NCBI GenBank assembly: GCA_003402315.1
Contig: QFXI01000015.1
Span: 1 to 64,000, forward strand
Direction of reading: 5' to 3'
Origin: Candidatus Nitrotoga sp. LAW
GTDB lineage: Bacteria > Pseudomonadota > Gammaproteobacteria > Burkholderiales > Gallionellaceae
Length of the DNA: 64,000 bases
A program made the position numbers and the translations under genes. Positions 9,862-19,966 of this stretch are shown one piece after another; positions within the stretch are counted from its first letter, which is position 1; each line of letters starts with the position of its first letter. The notes under the pieces are model-generated. The model was given only the letters and a program-made list of their open reading frames with translations, made no database searches and was not told where the DNA came from.

Positions 9862-12240
9862 TCAAGCTTCCGGCAACAAAGCCAGGGCAATATCAAAATC
9901 AAAATTATCCAACGCCACCGAGATGCGATGCACGGTTTGCACTGACAACAGGCTTGCAAATACGGGCTTGTGGGCTTGCCATAAATCTGCTGCCTCAACA
10001 TTGCATTCTTCCAGCAATATTCTAAGGCGGGGCAAACAGTCTGGCCATTGGCCTGGTAGCGTGGCGGCCTCTAGCGGTGCGCTAACTTCATGCGGCGGCG
10101 ATGTAGGCGCATGCTGCTCCGACAGGCTCTTGAGTAAATGCCGTAGTGCCTCAGGCAATATTGGTTTGGACAGGAATAGATGGGCATTCAACTTAGAGAC
10201 AGTATCGTGCATGGCATCCATATCGTAGGCGGAAACGATAACCGGCAAAAGCTGGTTGTCCGGAGACTGTGTGTGCAGCGTGCGCAAGACTTGTTCGCCA
10301 TCCATGCCGGGCATGACCCAGTCCAACATCAGCAGATGATAGGGGCGGTTTTGTTGCTGCGCCTGAGCAATCATTTCTAACGCAGTCTGCCCGTTCTCGG
10401 CGCTGTCAACGCCGGCCCCCGGTGCCTGGCCCACGCCAAGATGACGCAGCATTTTGACCAGCACCATACGCGCTTCGGGTTGATCGTCCACGACCAAAAC
10501 GCGCAAGGTTTGTACGCCGGGTAAGCTTACCGTGGTAGCCGTGCGCTGTTGCGCGCGCAAGAGACGGGCAGTAAAAATAAAGCGCGAGCCTGCATCAGGT
10601 TTACTTTCTACCCAAATATGCCCGCCCATCAGCTCAACAAAACGCTTAGCAATCACCAACCCCAGGCCTGTCCCCCCGTATTTTCGCGTGGTGGAGCCAT
10701 CCGCCTGGCTAAATTCTTGGAACAAGTGTTCCATCTGCTCCGCCGTCATGCCGATACCCGTATCGCTTACGGTAAAGCGTAGTGTTATTGATTCTCCATC
10801 TTGTGCGTCAATGCCCAGCGTCAATTTGACATGGCCGCTATGCGTAAATTTAATGGCGTTGGATAACAGGTTGATCAGAATTTGCCCCAGGCGCAGCGCA
10901 TCCCCAACCAAAGCGCCCCCTTCATCCAGCAAATGAGGGGTGTCCACTTCGAACAATAATTCCACTTCTTTTTCGTAAGCGCGTTGTTGCAACAAGGCCA
11001 GAGCGTTGGAAACCACCTCCTCAACCAGGAAGCGATTTTGTTCCAGCTCCAGCTTACCCGCTTCAATCTTGGAAAAATCCAAGACGTTGTTGATAATGTC
11101 CATCAACATCTTGGCGGCGTTATGCACCTTGGAAATATAATCGCGCTGACGTGCATTCAGGTCTGTTTTTAGCGCCAAATAGGCCATGCCAAGAATAGCG
11201 TTCATGGGCGTGCGAATTTCATGGCTCATCGTAGCCAAAAACATGGATTTGACCTTGGTCGCATTTTCGGCTTGATTGCGTGCTTTTTCCAATGCCAATT
11301 GTACGGTTTGGCGACGGCTGATATCAGCTTCAATTGATTGCGCCATACTGTCAAACGTCTCGCTCAACACGGCCAGCTCATCTACCGCTGAGTCCCGTAC
11401 CGAATCCAGTTGGGTACGGCTGGTGTAATCACCTGCCGACAATCGGTCAGCAGACAGCTTAAGCCGTTCGATCGGCTTTAATACTTGGCGACGTACGGTA
11501 TTAAAGGCTAATCCAACCAGGCCAATGGTAACCGTCATGCTTGCCAGCAAAATCATAATGAGCCGTTGCAAGCGTGCGGTTGCTTGCTCGACCTCGCCTT
11601 GGGTGCGCTTGCTGACTTGTTCCTTTAACCCGTCTACAGCATGTGCCAAATTGGCTTTCAGCCGGTTATAAGCCTGGCTGTGAACCAGCTTGCTGGCAAA
11701 GTCGAGGTGGGGAGTCCCTTCTGAAACAAATGCGTGTTTGTCTGGATCATAAAGCCCTTGCGTAGCGGCAAAAGCAATTTGTTCGGTTTGTTTCATGGCC
11801 TCGGTCGCCGCGAAAACCTGCGTTAGTGTCTGGAGTTCTTGTGCGTTGAAACCCAAAGCGCGCATTCTATCTTTTAATAGATGGCGCTCAACTTGCTCGG
11901 GTAGGACATGCAGCACCCGCCCTGCAATCACATCATCCCAATAAGTCGCGGGATTAAACGTGGCAGGCGCAGATTTTTCGCCCTGACGTACGGCGAGAAT
12001 ATCGTAGTAATAAAACAAATAGCGCGGCTCGCCGGTAGTCGTGTAAGCGCGCACCAACCTGGCTAGTTGCTCGGTCTCTTGTTGCAGTTCATTAGACAAT
12101 TGAATAGACAACCGTTGATGCTCTTGTACGGCCATCATTTTGTTGTACGCCTGCTCAATCAGCACGACACACAACACATTTGCGCCCAATACCAACAACA
12201 CTCCCACAGAAAACCAGGTTGAAAGTTTACGCAGCTTCAT
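9862..12240 (-). CDS. Hybrid sensor histidine kinase (HAMP, HisKA, HATPase, receiver)
   Basis: MSHEIRTPMNAI H-box, DTGIGM, GGTGLGL, receiver LMLDWVMPGMDG. Confidence 0.93.
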   Translation of the reverse strand: MKLRKLSTWFSVGVLLVLGANVLCVVLIEQAYNKMMAVQEHQRLSIQLSNELQQETEQLARLVRAYTTTGEPRYLFYYYDILAVRQGEKSAPATFNPATYWDDVIAGRVLHVLPEQVERHLLKDRMRALGFNAQELQTLTQVFAATEAMKQTEQIAFAATQGLYDPDKHAFVSEGTPHLDFASKLVHSQAYNRLKANLAHAVDGLKEQVSKRTQGEVEQATARLQRLIMILLASMTVTIGLVGLAFNTVRRQVLKPIERLKLSADRLSAGDYTSRTQLDSVRDSAVDELAVLSETFDSMAQSIEADISRRQTVQLALEKARNQAENATKVKSMFLATMSHEIRTPMNAILGMAYLALKTDLNARQRDYISKVHNAAKMLMDIINNVLDFSKIEAGKLELEQNRFLVEEVVSNALALLQQRAYEKEVELLFEVDTPHLLDEGGALVGDALRLGQILINLLSNAIKFTHSGHVKLTLGIDAQDGESITLRFTVSDTGIGMTAEQMEHLFQEFSQADGSTTRKYGGTGLGLVIAKRFVELMGGHIWVESKPDAGSRFIFTARLLRAQQRTATTVSLPGVQTLRVLVVDDQPEARMVLVKMLRHLGVGQAPGAGVDSAENGQTALEMIAQAQQQNRPYHLLMLDWVMPGMDGEQVLRTLHTQSPDNQLLPVIVSAYDMDAMHDTVSKLNAHLFLSKPILPEALRHLLKSLSEQHAPTSPPHEVSAPLEAATLPGQWPDCLPRLRILLEECNVEAADLWQAHKPVFASLLSVQTVHRISVALDNFDFDIALALLPEA

Positions 12241-12509
12241 CGGTGCAGGCGACTGTCTACAGCGGTATGTTCATAATGTTCAAGCATATTGAGTCGCGTA
12301 TGACCACTTTCAGCATAAGGTTTCATCATCGTGCCACAAATTTTACCGTCAGGCCATCAAAGTTCACCCTCAGGATAGCTGGATTGTATCGAATGCTGGC
12401 ACTTCACTAGCCGCAACATGGTGGTCATATCACACGACAGCAGCCATGCGGCTGCCAGATGGTTCTCAGTGTCGACTGGGATTCAGGAGTTATTAAGCAC
12501 AGTACCGAT

Positions 12510-13058
12510 TCAATCCCGGTTAGGGAGCATGCGCCGAAGAGTATTATCGCGCACAAAGTAATGGTGATATAACGCAGCTGTAGCATGTAGGCCGATGAGA
12601 AAATAACCGATCGTGCCACCGGCTTCATGAATCTCTTCGATCACATCCGCCAGAAATTTATTCTTACCGATAAGTGCCGGCAGATGCAGGCCGAAAAATG
12701 GTATCGGCTGACCTTCCGCACTGAGTAACAGCCATCCCGCCAGCGGCATAGCGATCATCAGTGCATAGAGCGCCACATGGATTAGCTTAGCTGATTGCTT
12801 CTGCCACTTAGATGGATCTGGCTCAATACGGGGAGCAGTACCCGTTATGTAAACTATTAGGCGTAACGGGGCTAGTACCAGAATAGATAAACCCAGCATA
12901 AAATGCCAGGTTTTTAAAGTCGCGCGAAGATCGCTTCCTTTAGGGAAAAATTCATGTAATTCAATACATGCATACACTGCTATGAACATTAGCAGCATTA
13001 ACCAATGGATCCCAATAGATAGTGCTCCGTAACGGTCTGTAGTATTGCGTATATTCAT
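12510..13058 (-). CDS. Cytochrome b561 family protein
   Basis: DRYGALSIGIHWLMLLMFIAVYACIELHEFFPKGSDLRATLKTWHFMLG...EIHEAGGTIGYFLIGLHATAALYHHY. Confidence 0.9.
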   Translation of the reverse strand: MNIRNTTDRYGALSIGIHWLMLLMFIAVYACIELHEFFPKGSDLRATLKTWHFMLGLSILVLAPLRLIVYITGTAPRIEPDPSKWQKQSAKLIHVALYALMIAMPLAGWLLLSAEGQPIPFFGLHLPALIGKNKFLADVIEEIHEAGGTIGYFLIGLHATAALYHHYFVRDNTLRRMLPNRD

Positions 13059-13183
13059 TGGTCTTGCCCCTAAAAAATTAAACCTGATAGTTTTTAACGG
13101 CTCCAAAATTATATTGATGAGTGATAAGCGCCGGATCCAGTCCGATTCATTAGCATTAGTGAGAACCTCAATATCTTCCTCAA

Positions 13184-14089
13184 TCACCCTCTCTCCATAA
13201 ACTGCTCAAGATGCGCAAGAAAGGCGCGTGTCTTGGCGGGCAGGTAGCGGCGCATGGGCATCACTGCCCAGGCGGGGATGGCGGGTAGGCACCACTTCGG
13301 TAATATCCGCACCAAACGTTTGCCGCGCACGTCTTCTGCTACGAAGCGATCCGGTAATGCACCGATGCCCGCACCGTCCAGCAGAAGCTGTTGGATCATG
13401 TCAGGTGAATTCAGGGTGAGCCGTCCGGGCGGAACTCCTTCCCAAACAGCCTTGCCACATATTAATTTCCAAGGCGTTGCATTTCCTCGTGCTGAGAGTA
13501 AACGAACCGCCGAATGGCGCTCCAGCTCATCAGGATGCTTCGGTGCTGAATGAAGCGCGAGATAAATGGGGCTGGCGTAAAGGCCGAATCCAAGCTCGTT
13601 AATCTTGCGCGCTACTAATGTGGAGTCGTTGTCCAGCGCACCCATACGAATGGCAAGATCGAAATGTTCGCCGATCAGATCAACACGCCTCGAAGATAGA
13701 TCGAGATCAAGTTGTATTTCGGGATAGGTTTCGATGAAGGTAGCGATGGCACGCGAGAAATGTTGCTTGGCATAGTCGCCCGGCATGGAGACGCGCAACC
13801 GGCCGCGCGGCCGCACATCTTGGCTACGCACGAAATCTTGCGTGGTGGCGACCTCTTCCGCAATGCGCCGGCAATGATCAAGGAATTCCTGCCCAAAATC
13901 GGTGAGTGTAAGTCTGCGGGTAGTGCGCAACAGCAGCCGCTGCCCAAGTGCCGCTTCAAGATTTGTCAAGCGGCGGGAAACGGTGGCTTTGGGCATACTA
14001 AGGTGTTCTGCCGCGCGCACTAAACTTTCTTGTTCGACAATGGTAGCGAACAGGATGTAGTCGTCAGCGGAGATATTTTTTTGTTCCAT
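13184..14089 (-). CDS. LysR family transcriptional regulator
   Basis: N-terminal HTH (ADDYILFATIVEQESLVRAAEHLSMPKATVSRRLTNLEAALGQRLLLRTTRRLTLT) divergent from the pirin operon. Confidence 0.94.
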   Translation of the reverse strand: MEQKNISADDYILFATIVEQESLVRAAEHLSMPKATVSRRLTNLEAALGQRLLLRTTRRLTLTDFGQEFLDHCRRIAEEVATTQDFVRSQDVRPRGRLRVSMPGDYAKQHFSRAIATFIETYPEIQLDLDLSSRRVDLIGEHFDLAIRMGALDNDSTLVARKINELGFGLYASPIYLALHSAPKHPDELERHSAVRLLSARGNATPWKLICGKAVWEGVPPGRLTLNSPDMIQQLLLDGAGIGALPDRFVAEDVRGKRLVRILPKWCLPAIPAWAVMPMRRYLPAKTRAFLAHLEQFMERG

Positions 14090-14179
14090 TTATGGAATAG
14101 TCTATCCCACATTGATGGCTTTATCTATCTTTTCGAGCCGCCTAGAATGTGTTCACGTTACTTTAATTGGGGACCCAAC

Positions 14180-15046
14180 ATGAACACCATCAATCAAACA
14201 GCATTACACCAATCGCGTGGTGTCGACCGCATAATCGAAGGCGTTGCCACCTCGGACGGCGCAGGGGTGAAGCTAACCCGCGTGCTTACTGGCAAGCTGC
14301 AGCATCGCCTTGATCCATTTTTGATGCTGGACGCATTCGGCAGCGATAACCCGGACGACTACATCGCGGGTTTCCCGGACCACCCGCATCGTGGTTTCGA
14401 GACAGTAACTTATATGCTGTCTGGGCGGATGCGGCATCGCGATAGCGCGGGACACGAAGGGCTGCTGGAAAATGGCGGCGTACAGTGGATGACCGCTGGG
14501 CGCGGCGTTATTCATTCAGAAATTCCCGAACAAAAAGACGGCGTGATGGAAGGTTTTCAGTTATGGCTCAACCTGCCAGCGAAGCGCAAGATGGCCGAGC
14601 CGTGGTATCGCGATATCGCAAGCCAGGAAATTCCAGAATACGTAACAACAGGGAATGTTACCGTGCGTGTAATTGCCGGAACCAGCAACGGCGTGGCAGG
14701 CGCTGTTACACGCGAGGATACCGAGCCCATGTATCTCGATGTTCACTTGCCTGCGGGCGCTTCGTTCTCGACGGCGTTGCCTAGTACGCATAACGCTTTC
14801 ATCTACGTCTATCGCGGCACGGTGAAAGTTGGTGACACGTTAGTGGAATCGCATCGCATGGGTATCTTAAGCAATACAACGGAAGCCGATGGCGTAGCGC
14901 TCACCGCGGCGGAAGATGCGCGTCTGATCCTGATCGCTGGCAGACCGCTGAACGAACCGATCGTGCAATACGGGCCGTTCGTGATGAATACGCAGGAAGA
15001 GATTCATCAGGCGATGGATGATTTTAGGAATGGGCACCTTGCCTGA
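14180..15046 (+). CDS. Pirin family protein
   Basis: LDPFLMLDAFGSDNPDDYIAGFPDHPHRGFETVTYMLSG...GVQWMTAGRGVIHSE. Confidence 0.94.
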   Translation: MNTINQTALHQSRGVDRIIEGVATSDGAGVKLTRVLTGKLQHRLDPFLMLDAFGSDNPDDYIAGFPDHPHRGFETVTYMLSGRMRHRDSAGHEGLLENGGVQWMTAGRGVIHSEIPEQKDGVMEGFQLWLNLPAKRKMAEPWYRDIASQEIPEYVTTGNVTVRVIAGTSNGVAGAVTREDTEPMYLDVHLPAGASFSTALPSTHNAFIYVYRGTVKVGDTLVESHRMGILSNTTEADGVALTAAEDARLILIAGRPLNEPIVQYGPFVMNTQEEIHQAMDDFRNGHLA

Positions 15047-15079
15047 ATCAAATAACTTTAAATTAATAAGGAGCATGAC

Positions 15080-15523
15080 ATGACTAACCAAAATATTTTC
15101 AAACAGATCAATGGCAATATCGCGAAATTGGTATCGATACCCGCTATCAACACATCACTTACGCTCGCCGCCAGAATTTTAGCGTCGGCAATCTTCATTG
15201 GCGCAGGATTCAGCAAGCTGGGGGCAGGTTACGCGGGAACGCAAGCTTATATGGTATCTGTCGGTCTTTCCGGTGAGCTTCTGCCCCTCGTGATCGCGCT
15301 GGAAATTGGGGGTGGACTGGCGCTGTTGCTTGGTTTTCAGACACGCTTAGCGGCATTCGCACTGTCGATTTTCTGCATTACTTCCGGTGTGTTGTTTCAC
15401 TCTGGCGCAGACCCGATGCAACAAATTATGTTTATGAAAAATCTTGCAATGGCAGGCGGATTATTGGCATTCACCTTACTCGGTGCTGGCCGTATGAGCC
15501 TGGACGGGGAAACAAAGGCTTAG
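15080..15523 (+). CDS. DoxX family membrane protein
   Basis: LAARILASAIFIGAGFSKLGAGYAGTQAYM...LLLGFQTRLAAFAL. Confidence 0.88.
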   Translation: MTNQNIFKQINGNIAKLVSIPAINTSLTLAARILASAIFIGAGFSKLGAGYAGTQAYMVSVGLSGELLPLVIALEIGGGLALLLGFQTRLAAFALSIFCITSGVLFHSGADPMQQIMFMKNLAMAGGLLAFTLLGAGRMSLDGETKA

Positions 15524-15588
15524 TTTTGTAACATTGAACAACTCTCCAGCAACAGATTGATTATGCGATATTTATTTGAAATCCATTC

Positions 15589-15672
15589 GCCTTAAGCCTG
15601 TCGAAAGGTGAGTGGGCTTCGGCAAGCCCAACCCGAACGGAGTTAGTACTTCACCTGCTGGATCAATAATGT
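15589..15672. repeat. REP-like intergenic element, copy 1
   Basis: gggcttcggcaagcccaacccgaacggagttagtacttcacctgctggatcaataatgt; resembles 19561-19610. Confidence 0.5.
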
Positions 15673-15698
15673 AAAAAATACCTACGAAGGAAAATAAC

Positions 15699-16766
15699 AT
15701 GACTACGACCCTTTTTACTCCCGCCACGCTTGGCAAATTACAATTAAAAAACCGCATCGTCATGGCACCACTGACGCGTTCACGCGCCATCGGCAATGTA
15801 CCGAACGAACTGATGGAAAAATATTACCGGTTGCGCGCCGCAGCCGGGCTCATTATCACTGAAGGCACATCGCCATCGCCGAACGGACTCGGCTATGCAC
15901 GCATCCCCGGACTATACAGTGACGCACAAGTACAAGGATGGCGACGAGTGACGGACGGCGTGCATCAGGCAGGTGGCAAGATATTTGTACAACTGATGCA
16001 CACCGGACGGGTTAGCCATCCCGCGAATATGCCAGCCGATGCCAAGGTACTCGCGCCATCCGCCATTGCCGCGCCAGGCGAAATGTGGACGGACAGCAAT
16101 GGGCTGCAGCCGCAGCCTGTGCCCACCGTAATGAGCGAAGCCGATATTGCTCACGCCATCGCCGAATATGCGGCTGCTTCCAAGCGGGCGATTGAAGCTG
16201 GATTCGACGGTGTAGAGTTACATGCGGCGAATGGCTATTTAATCGACCAATTTCTCAACTCCGCTTCCAATCAGCGCACTGACCGCTGGGGCGGCAGTAT
16301 TGAAAATCGCATCCGCTTCGCCGTGGAAGTTGCCAAGGCTGCTGCTATTGCTATCAGTGCAGACCGTATCGGCATGCGCATCTCACCTTACGGTGTTTTC
16401 AACGGCATGACTGCCGATGCGGATATGGACACGCTGTATGAACGCTTGGCCGCCGAATTAAACAATATTGGCTTGGCTTATATCCACATCGTGGATCACA
16501 GTTCGATGGGCGCACCCGAAGTTAGCCCAGCGTTGAAGGCAAAGATACGTGCCACATTCAAAGGAAAATACATTTTGTCAGGTGGCTATGATTTGGCTCG
16601 GGCGAACACCGATCTCGATTTACAACGTGGCGACCTCGTCGCATTCGGCCGCCCATTCATCTCTAATCCTGATCTTGTAGAAAAATTACGTAACGACAGC
16701 CCGTTGGTATCACCAGACTCCAATACCTTTTATACACCGGGAGAAAAAGGATATACCGACTATTGA
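15699..16766 (+). CDS. Old yellow enzyme / alkene reductase (NemA-like)
   Basis: LFTPATLGKLQLKNRIVMAPLTRSRA...FDGVELHAANGYLIDQFLNSASNQRTDRWGGSIENRIRF. Confidence 0.95.
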   Translation: MTTTLFTPATLGKLQLKNRIVMAPLTRSRAIGNVPNELMEKYYRLRAAAGLIITEGTSPSPNGLGYARIPGLYSDAQVQGWRRVTDGVHQAGGKIFVQLMHTGRVSHPANMPADAKVLAPSAIAAPGEMWTDSNGLQPQPVPTVMSEADIAHAIAEYAAASKRAIEAGFDGVELHAANGYLIDQFLNSASNQRTDRWGGSIENRIRFAVEVAKAAAIAISADRIGMRISPYGVFNGMTADADMDTLYERLAAELNNIGLAYIHIVDHSSMGAPEVSPALKAKIRATFKGKYILSGGYDLARANTDLDLQRGDLVAFGRPFISNPDLVEKLRNDSPLVSPDSNTFYTPGEKGYTDY

Positions 16767-16927
16767 TGCTATCAAACGTAGTAATAAAGATCGTTCAAAT
16801 CTTGCATGGCAGTTTATCGTTCACCAAATAGAACATTGATGGCGAATTTACTACCTACACAAGGACATTGTCCTTAGCCTACTCTTCATCACAGTAATTA
16901 ATTTGTCACTATCACAAGGAGATGATT

Positions 16928-17794
16928 ATGAAAAATATCCTCGGTGTTTACAACGCGCCCGGCTCGCATTGGGTCGGAGACGGCTTTCCCGTTCGTTCGA
17001 TGTTTTCTTATCAGAGCCATGGAAAGCAGTTAAGTCCCTTTCTGCTGCTGGATTACGCTGGCCCAACCGAGTTCGGCTCTGCAGACCGTCCGCGTGGAGT
17101 AGGTTCGCACCCACATCGTGGCTTCGAAACCGTCACCATCGTCTACACGGGCGAGGTTGCGCACCGTGACTCTACAGGTCAAGGCGGTGTAATCGGTCCC
17201 GGAGATGTGCAATGGATGACGGCCGGTGCCGGTATTCTGCATGAAGAATTTCATTCCGAGGCATTCACCCGCTCCGGCGGCATGTTGGAAATGGTGCAGC
17301 TGTGGGTGAATCTACCGGCCAAGGATAAAATGACCGTGCCAGGTTACCAAGCCATCCTCAATCGCGATATCCCGGCTGTCGCTCTGCCTGACGGTGCTGG
17401 CACGGTACGGGTGATTGCGGGTGACTACAAGGGGCATGCAGGTCCAGCGCGTACCTTTACCCCCATGCAGGTGTGGGATTTACGCCTGAATCAAGGGGGG
17501 GTCTGTGAGCTGTCCGTGCCGGATGGCTGGAACTCGGCGCTCATCGTTTTGCGAGGCACGGTATTGGTCAACGACAGCACCGTCGCCCGCGAGGCGCAGC
17601 TGGTGCTGCTGGATCGCACAGGAAGCACTGTGTCTATTGAAGCAAACAACGAAGCGGTGGTGCTACTGCTTAGCGGCGAGCCGATTGACGAACCGATCGT
17701 CGGGCAGGGTCCGTTCGTGATGAACACTCAAGAGGAGATTGTCCAGGCGATTAGCGATTTCAACAGTGGGCGCTTCAAACAAATTGCCCGTTGA
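16928..17794 (+). CDS. Pirin family protein
   Basis: FLLLDYAGPTEFGSADRPRGVGSHPHRGFETVTIVYTGEVAHRDS...GDVQWMTAGAGILHEE. Confidence 0.94.
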   Translation: MKNILGVYNAPGSHWVGDGFPVRSMFSYQSHGKQLSPFLLLDYAGPTEFGSADRPRGVGSHPHRGFETVTIVYTGEVAHRDSTGQGGVIGPGDVQWMTAGAGILHEEFHSEAFTRSGGMLEMVQLWVNLPAKDKMTVPGYQAILNRDIPAVALPDGAGTVRVIAGDYKGHAGPARTFTPMQVWDLRLNQGGVCELSVPDGWNSALIVLRGTVLVNDSTVAREAQLVLLDRTGSTVSIEANNEAVVLLLSGEPIDEPIVGQGPFVMNTQEEIVQAISDFNSGRFKQIAR

Positions 17795-17876
17795 GTTTCT
17801 TCAGGGCGACACTTGTGTTGCCCTGAAGGTTTTTCCCTACGGCTTAATGCCGTATCACTTTACAAGGAGAGTAGAA

Positions 17877-18516
17877 ATGACCAGCGAAACCAAACGTGAT
17901 CCCGTAAAGGATCAACTACTTATCCAAAAATGCCGCCTTTATCATTATTGATTACCAGCCTGTGCAGGTGAATTCGATCGCCTCTATGGATCACCAATTG
18001 CTGATCAACAATATTGTGGGCACCTCCAAAGCAGCCGTCGCCTACGGCTTACCCATTGTTCACTCCACGGTTAACGTTAAAACTGGCCTCAACAAACCAC
18101 CAATCCATCAACTGCAAAAAGTCCTCGGCAAATTTCCGACCTACGACCGAACCACTATTAACTCATGGGAAGATCGGGAGTTTCGTCAAGCCGTCGAAGC
18201 CACTGGCCGCAAAAAACTGATCATGACGGCGTTATGGACGGAGGCTTGCCTTACTTTCCCGGCGCTAGATGCGCTCCAGGAAGGTTACGAAGTCTATGTC
18301 GTCGTTGATGCGGTTGGCGGCACGTCCGTGGCGGCACACGAAGCGGCGTTGCGTCGCATTGAACAAGCGGGTGGGGAAATGATTAGCGTGATGCAGCTAT
18401 TTTGTGAGTTGCAGCGCGACTGGTCGCGCCAAGAAACCGTTCCCGCCTTCATCAACCTATTCATTGAAACTGGAGGCACCGCCGGTATTCAGTTTTCCTA
18501 TGATAAAGGGGATTAG
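17877..18516 (+). pseudogene. Isochorismatase-family hydrolase, frameshifted near the N-terminus
   Basis: N-terminus MTSETKRDPVKDQLLIQK stops at 17951; adding one A to the A5 run at 17926-17930 gives ...LLIPKNAAFIIIDYQPVQVNSIASMDHQLL joined to the 17962-18516 frame. Confidence 0.8.
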
Positions 18517-18551
18517 CAATAAGCCACCGCGAGACCGGTAATCCTAACGGG

Positions 18552-18581
18552 TGTGGTTAGCCGCGCAGTTTACTAACCACA
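18552..18581. other. Stem-loop in intergenic region
   Basis: Perfect 9-bp arms tgtggttag / ctaaccaca, no T-run. Confidence 0.4.
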
Positions 18582-18690
18582 TCGCCGATTTTCGACCTAG
18601 ATCACCCTTGTCATGAACGTGACAATCAATCTCAACCAAGATTGGCGCGTACCTGACGTTTTCTTTTCATCAACATAAAGGAATTTTTCC

Positions 18691-19371
18691 ATGAGTACAC
18701 CTGCCAATTTCAACAACCAAAAGCCCACCATCAATCCGGCCAATGCTGTCATGCTGCTGATCGATCACCAAAGTGGCCTGTTCCAGACCGTCGGCGATAT
18801 GCCCATGCCCGAGCTACGATTGCGCGCCGCCGCACTGGCCAAGATGGCGACATTGGCTAAAATTCCGGTCATCACCACGGCCTCTGTGCCACAAGGCCCG
18901 AACGGCCCACTAATCCCGGAGATCCACGAGAACGCCCCACACGCCCAGTACGTGGCACGCAAGGGTGAGATCAACGCATGGGACAATCCGGATTTCGTGG
19001 CGGCTGTGAAGGCCACCGGCAAGAAGCAACTTATTATTGCTGGCACCATCACCAGCGTTTGCATGGCCTTTCCCTCCATCAGCGCCGTGCATGAAGGCTA
19101 TCAGGTATTCGCCGTGGTAGATGCTTCAGGTACTTACAGCAAGATGGCCCAGGAAATCACGCTCGCCCGCGTGGTGCAGGCCGGTGTTGTACCCATGGAT
19201 ACGGCCGCCGTGGCGTCCGAGCTACAAGGCTCTTGGAACCGGGAAGACGCGATGGAATGGGCCAACATTTACACCAAGATTTTCCCAGCTTATCAACTGC
19301 TCATCGAGAGCTACATGAAAGCGCAGGATGTGGCGAAGAATAACGAGTTGCTGGATTCCCAGCGCAAGTGA
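18691..19371 (+). CDS. Isochorismatase-family hydrolase (YcaC-like)
   Basis: NAVMLLIDHQSGLFQTVGDM...GKKQLIIAGTITSVCMAFPSISAVHEGYQVFAVVDASGT. Confidence 0.92.
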   Translation: MSTPANFNNQKPTINPANAVMLLIDHQSGLFQTVGDMPMPELRLRAAALAKMATLAKIPVITTASVPQGPNGPLIPEIHENAPHAQYVARKGEINAWDNPDFVAAVKATGKKQLIIAGTITSVCMAFPSISAVHEGYQVFAVVDASGTYSKMAQEITLARVVQAGVVPMDTAAVASELQGSWNREDAMEWANIYTKIFPAYQLLIESYMKAQDVAKNNELLDSQRK

Positions 19372-19387
19372 TTCGTCGGATTCACGG

Positions 19388-19413
19388 CCCCCATCGCAAG
19401 GTGGGGGTCTTTT
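19388..19413 (+). terminator. Rho-independent terminator after isochorismatase gene
   Basis: ccccca-tcgcaagg-tggggg followed by tctttta. Confidence 0.75.
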
Positions 19414-19560
19414 ATTTTGGAGACTACTTTCATGAAAGCAGCCGTTGTCGAATCGTTTGAATATCCGCCGCGTTTGACACCGCAGCAAGCACACAGGATA
19501 GATGTCCGTTTGGCGACTTCTTCACTGCCATATATCTGTCGGCCTGCGGGCGAATATCAT

Positions 19561-19610
19561 GCCTAGCCCGAACGGGATTAATACTTCAGCGTGCCGGATC
19601 AAGAATTGTG
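19561..19610. repeat. REP-like intergenic element, copy 2
   Basis: gcctagcccgaacgggattaatacttcagcgtgccggatcaagaattgtg, similar to 15630-15672. Confidence 0.45.
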
Positions 19611-19966
19611 CCAAAAAGGGGACGTTACCCTTTTACGATTAAATATATACAAAGGGCGTTATGGCCATGCTGCACGAAAAGGGTTGCGTCTCCATGAGAA
19701 TAAGAAATTTGCTTATTTTAATTTGTTAGCACCTCTGTACCATGTACTCCTCGAACGGATATGACGGCTAACGCTGAACAATAAATTGCCTGGAGATATC
19801 AGTTTCAAATACAAGATGCACAAGCAGCAAAAATGAACGATAACGGCTTTGCGGGGAATATTTACCAAGCCGATCGAACCAAAAAAAGTCCAGCTGCCCA
19901 GATTCAACATACTTTGTTCAACTTTTCTATATTGAAAAATACAGCACTCGTTGTTCGGAGACGGCC

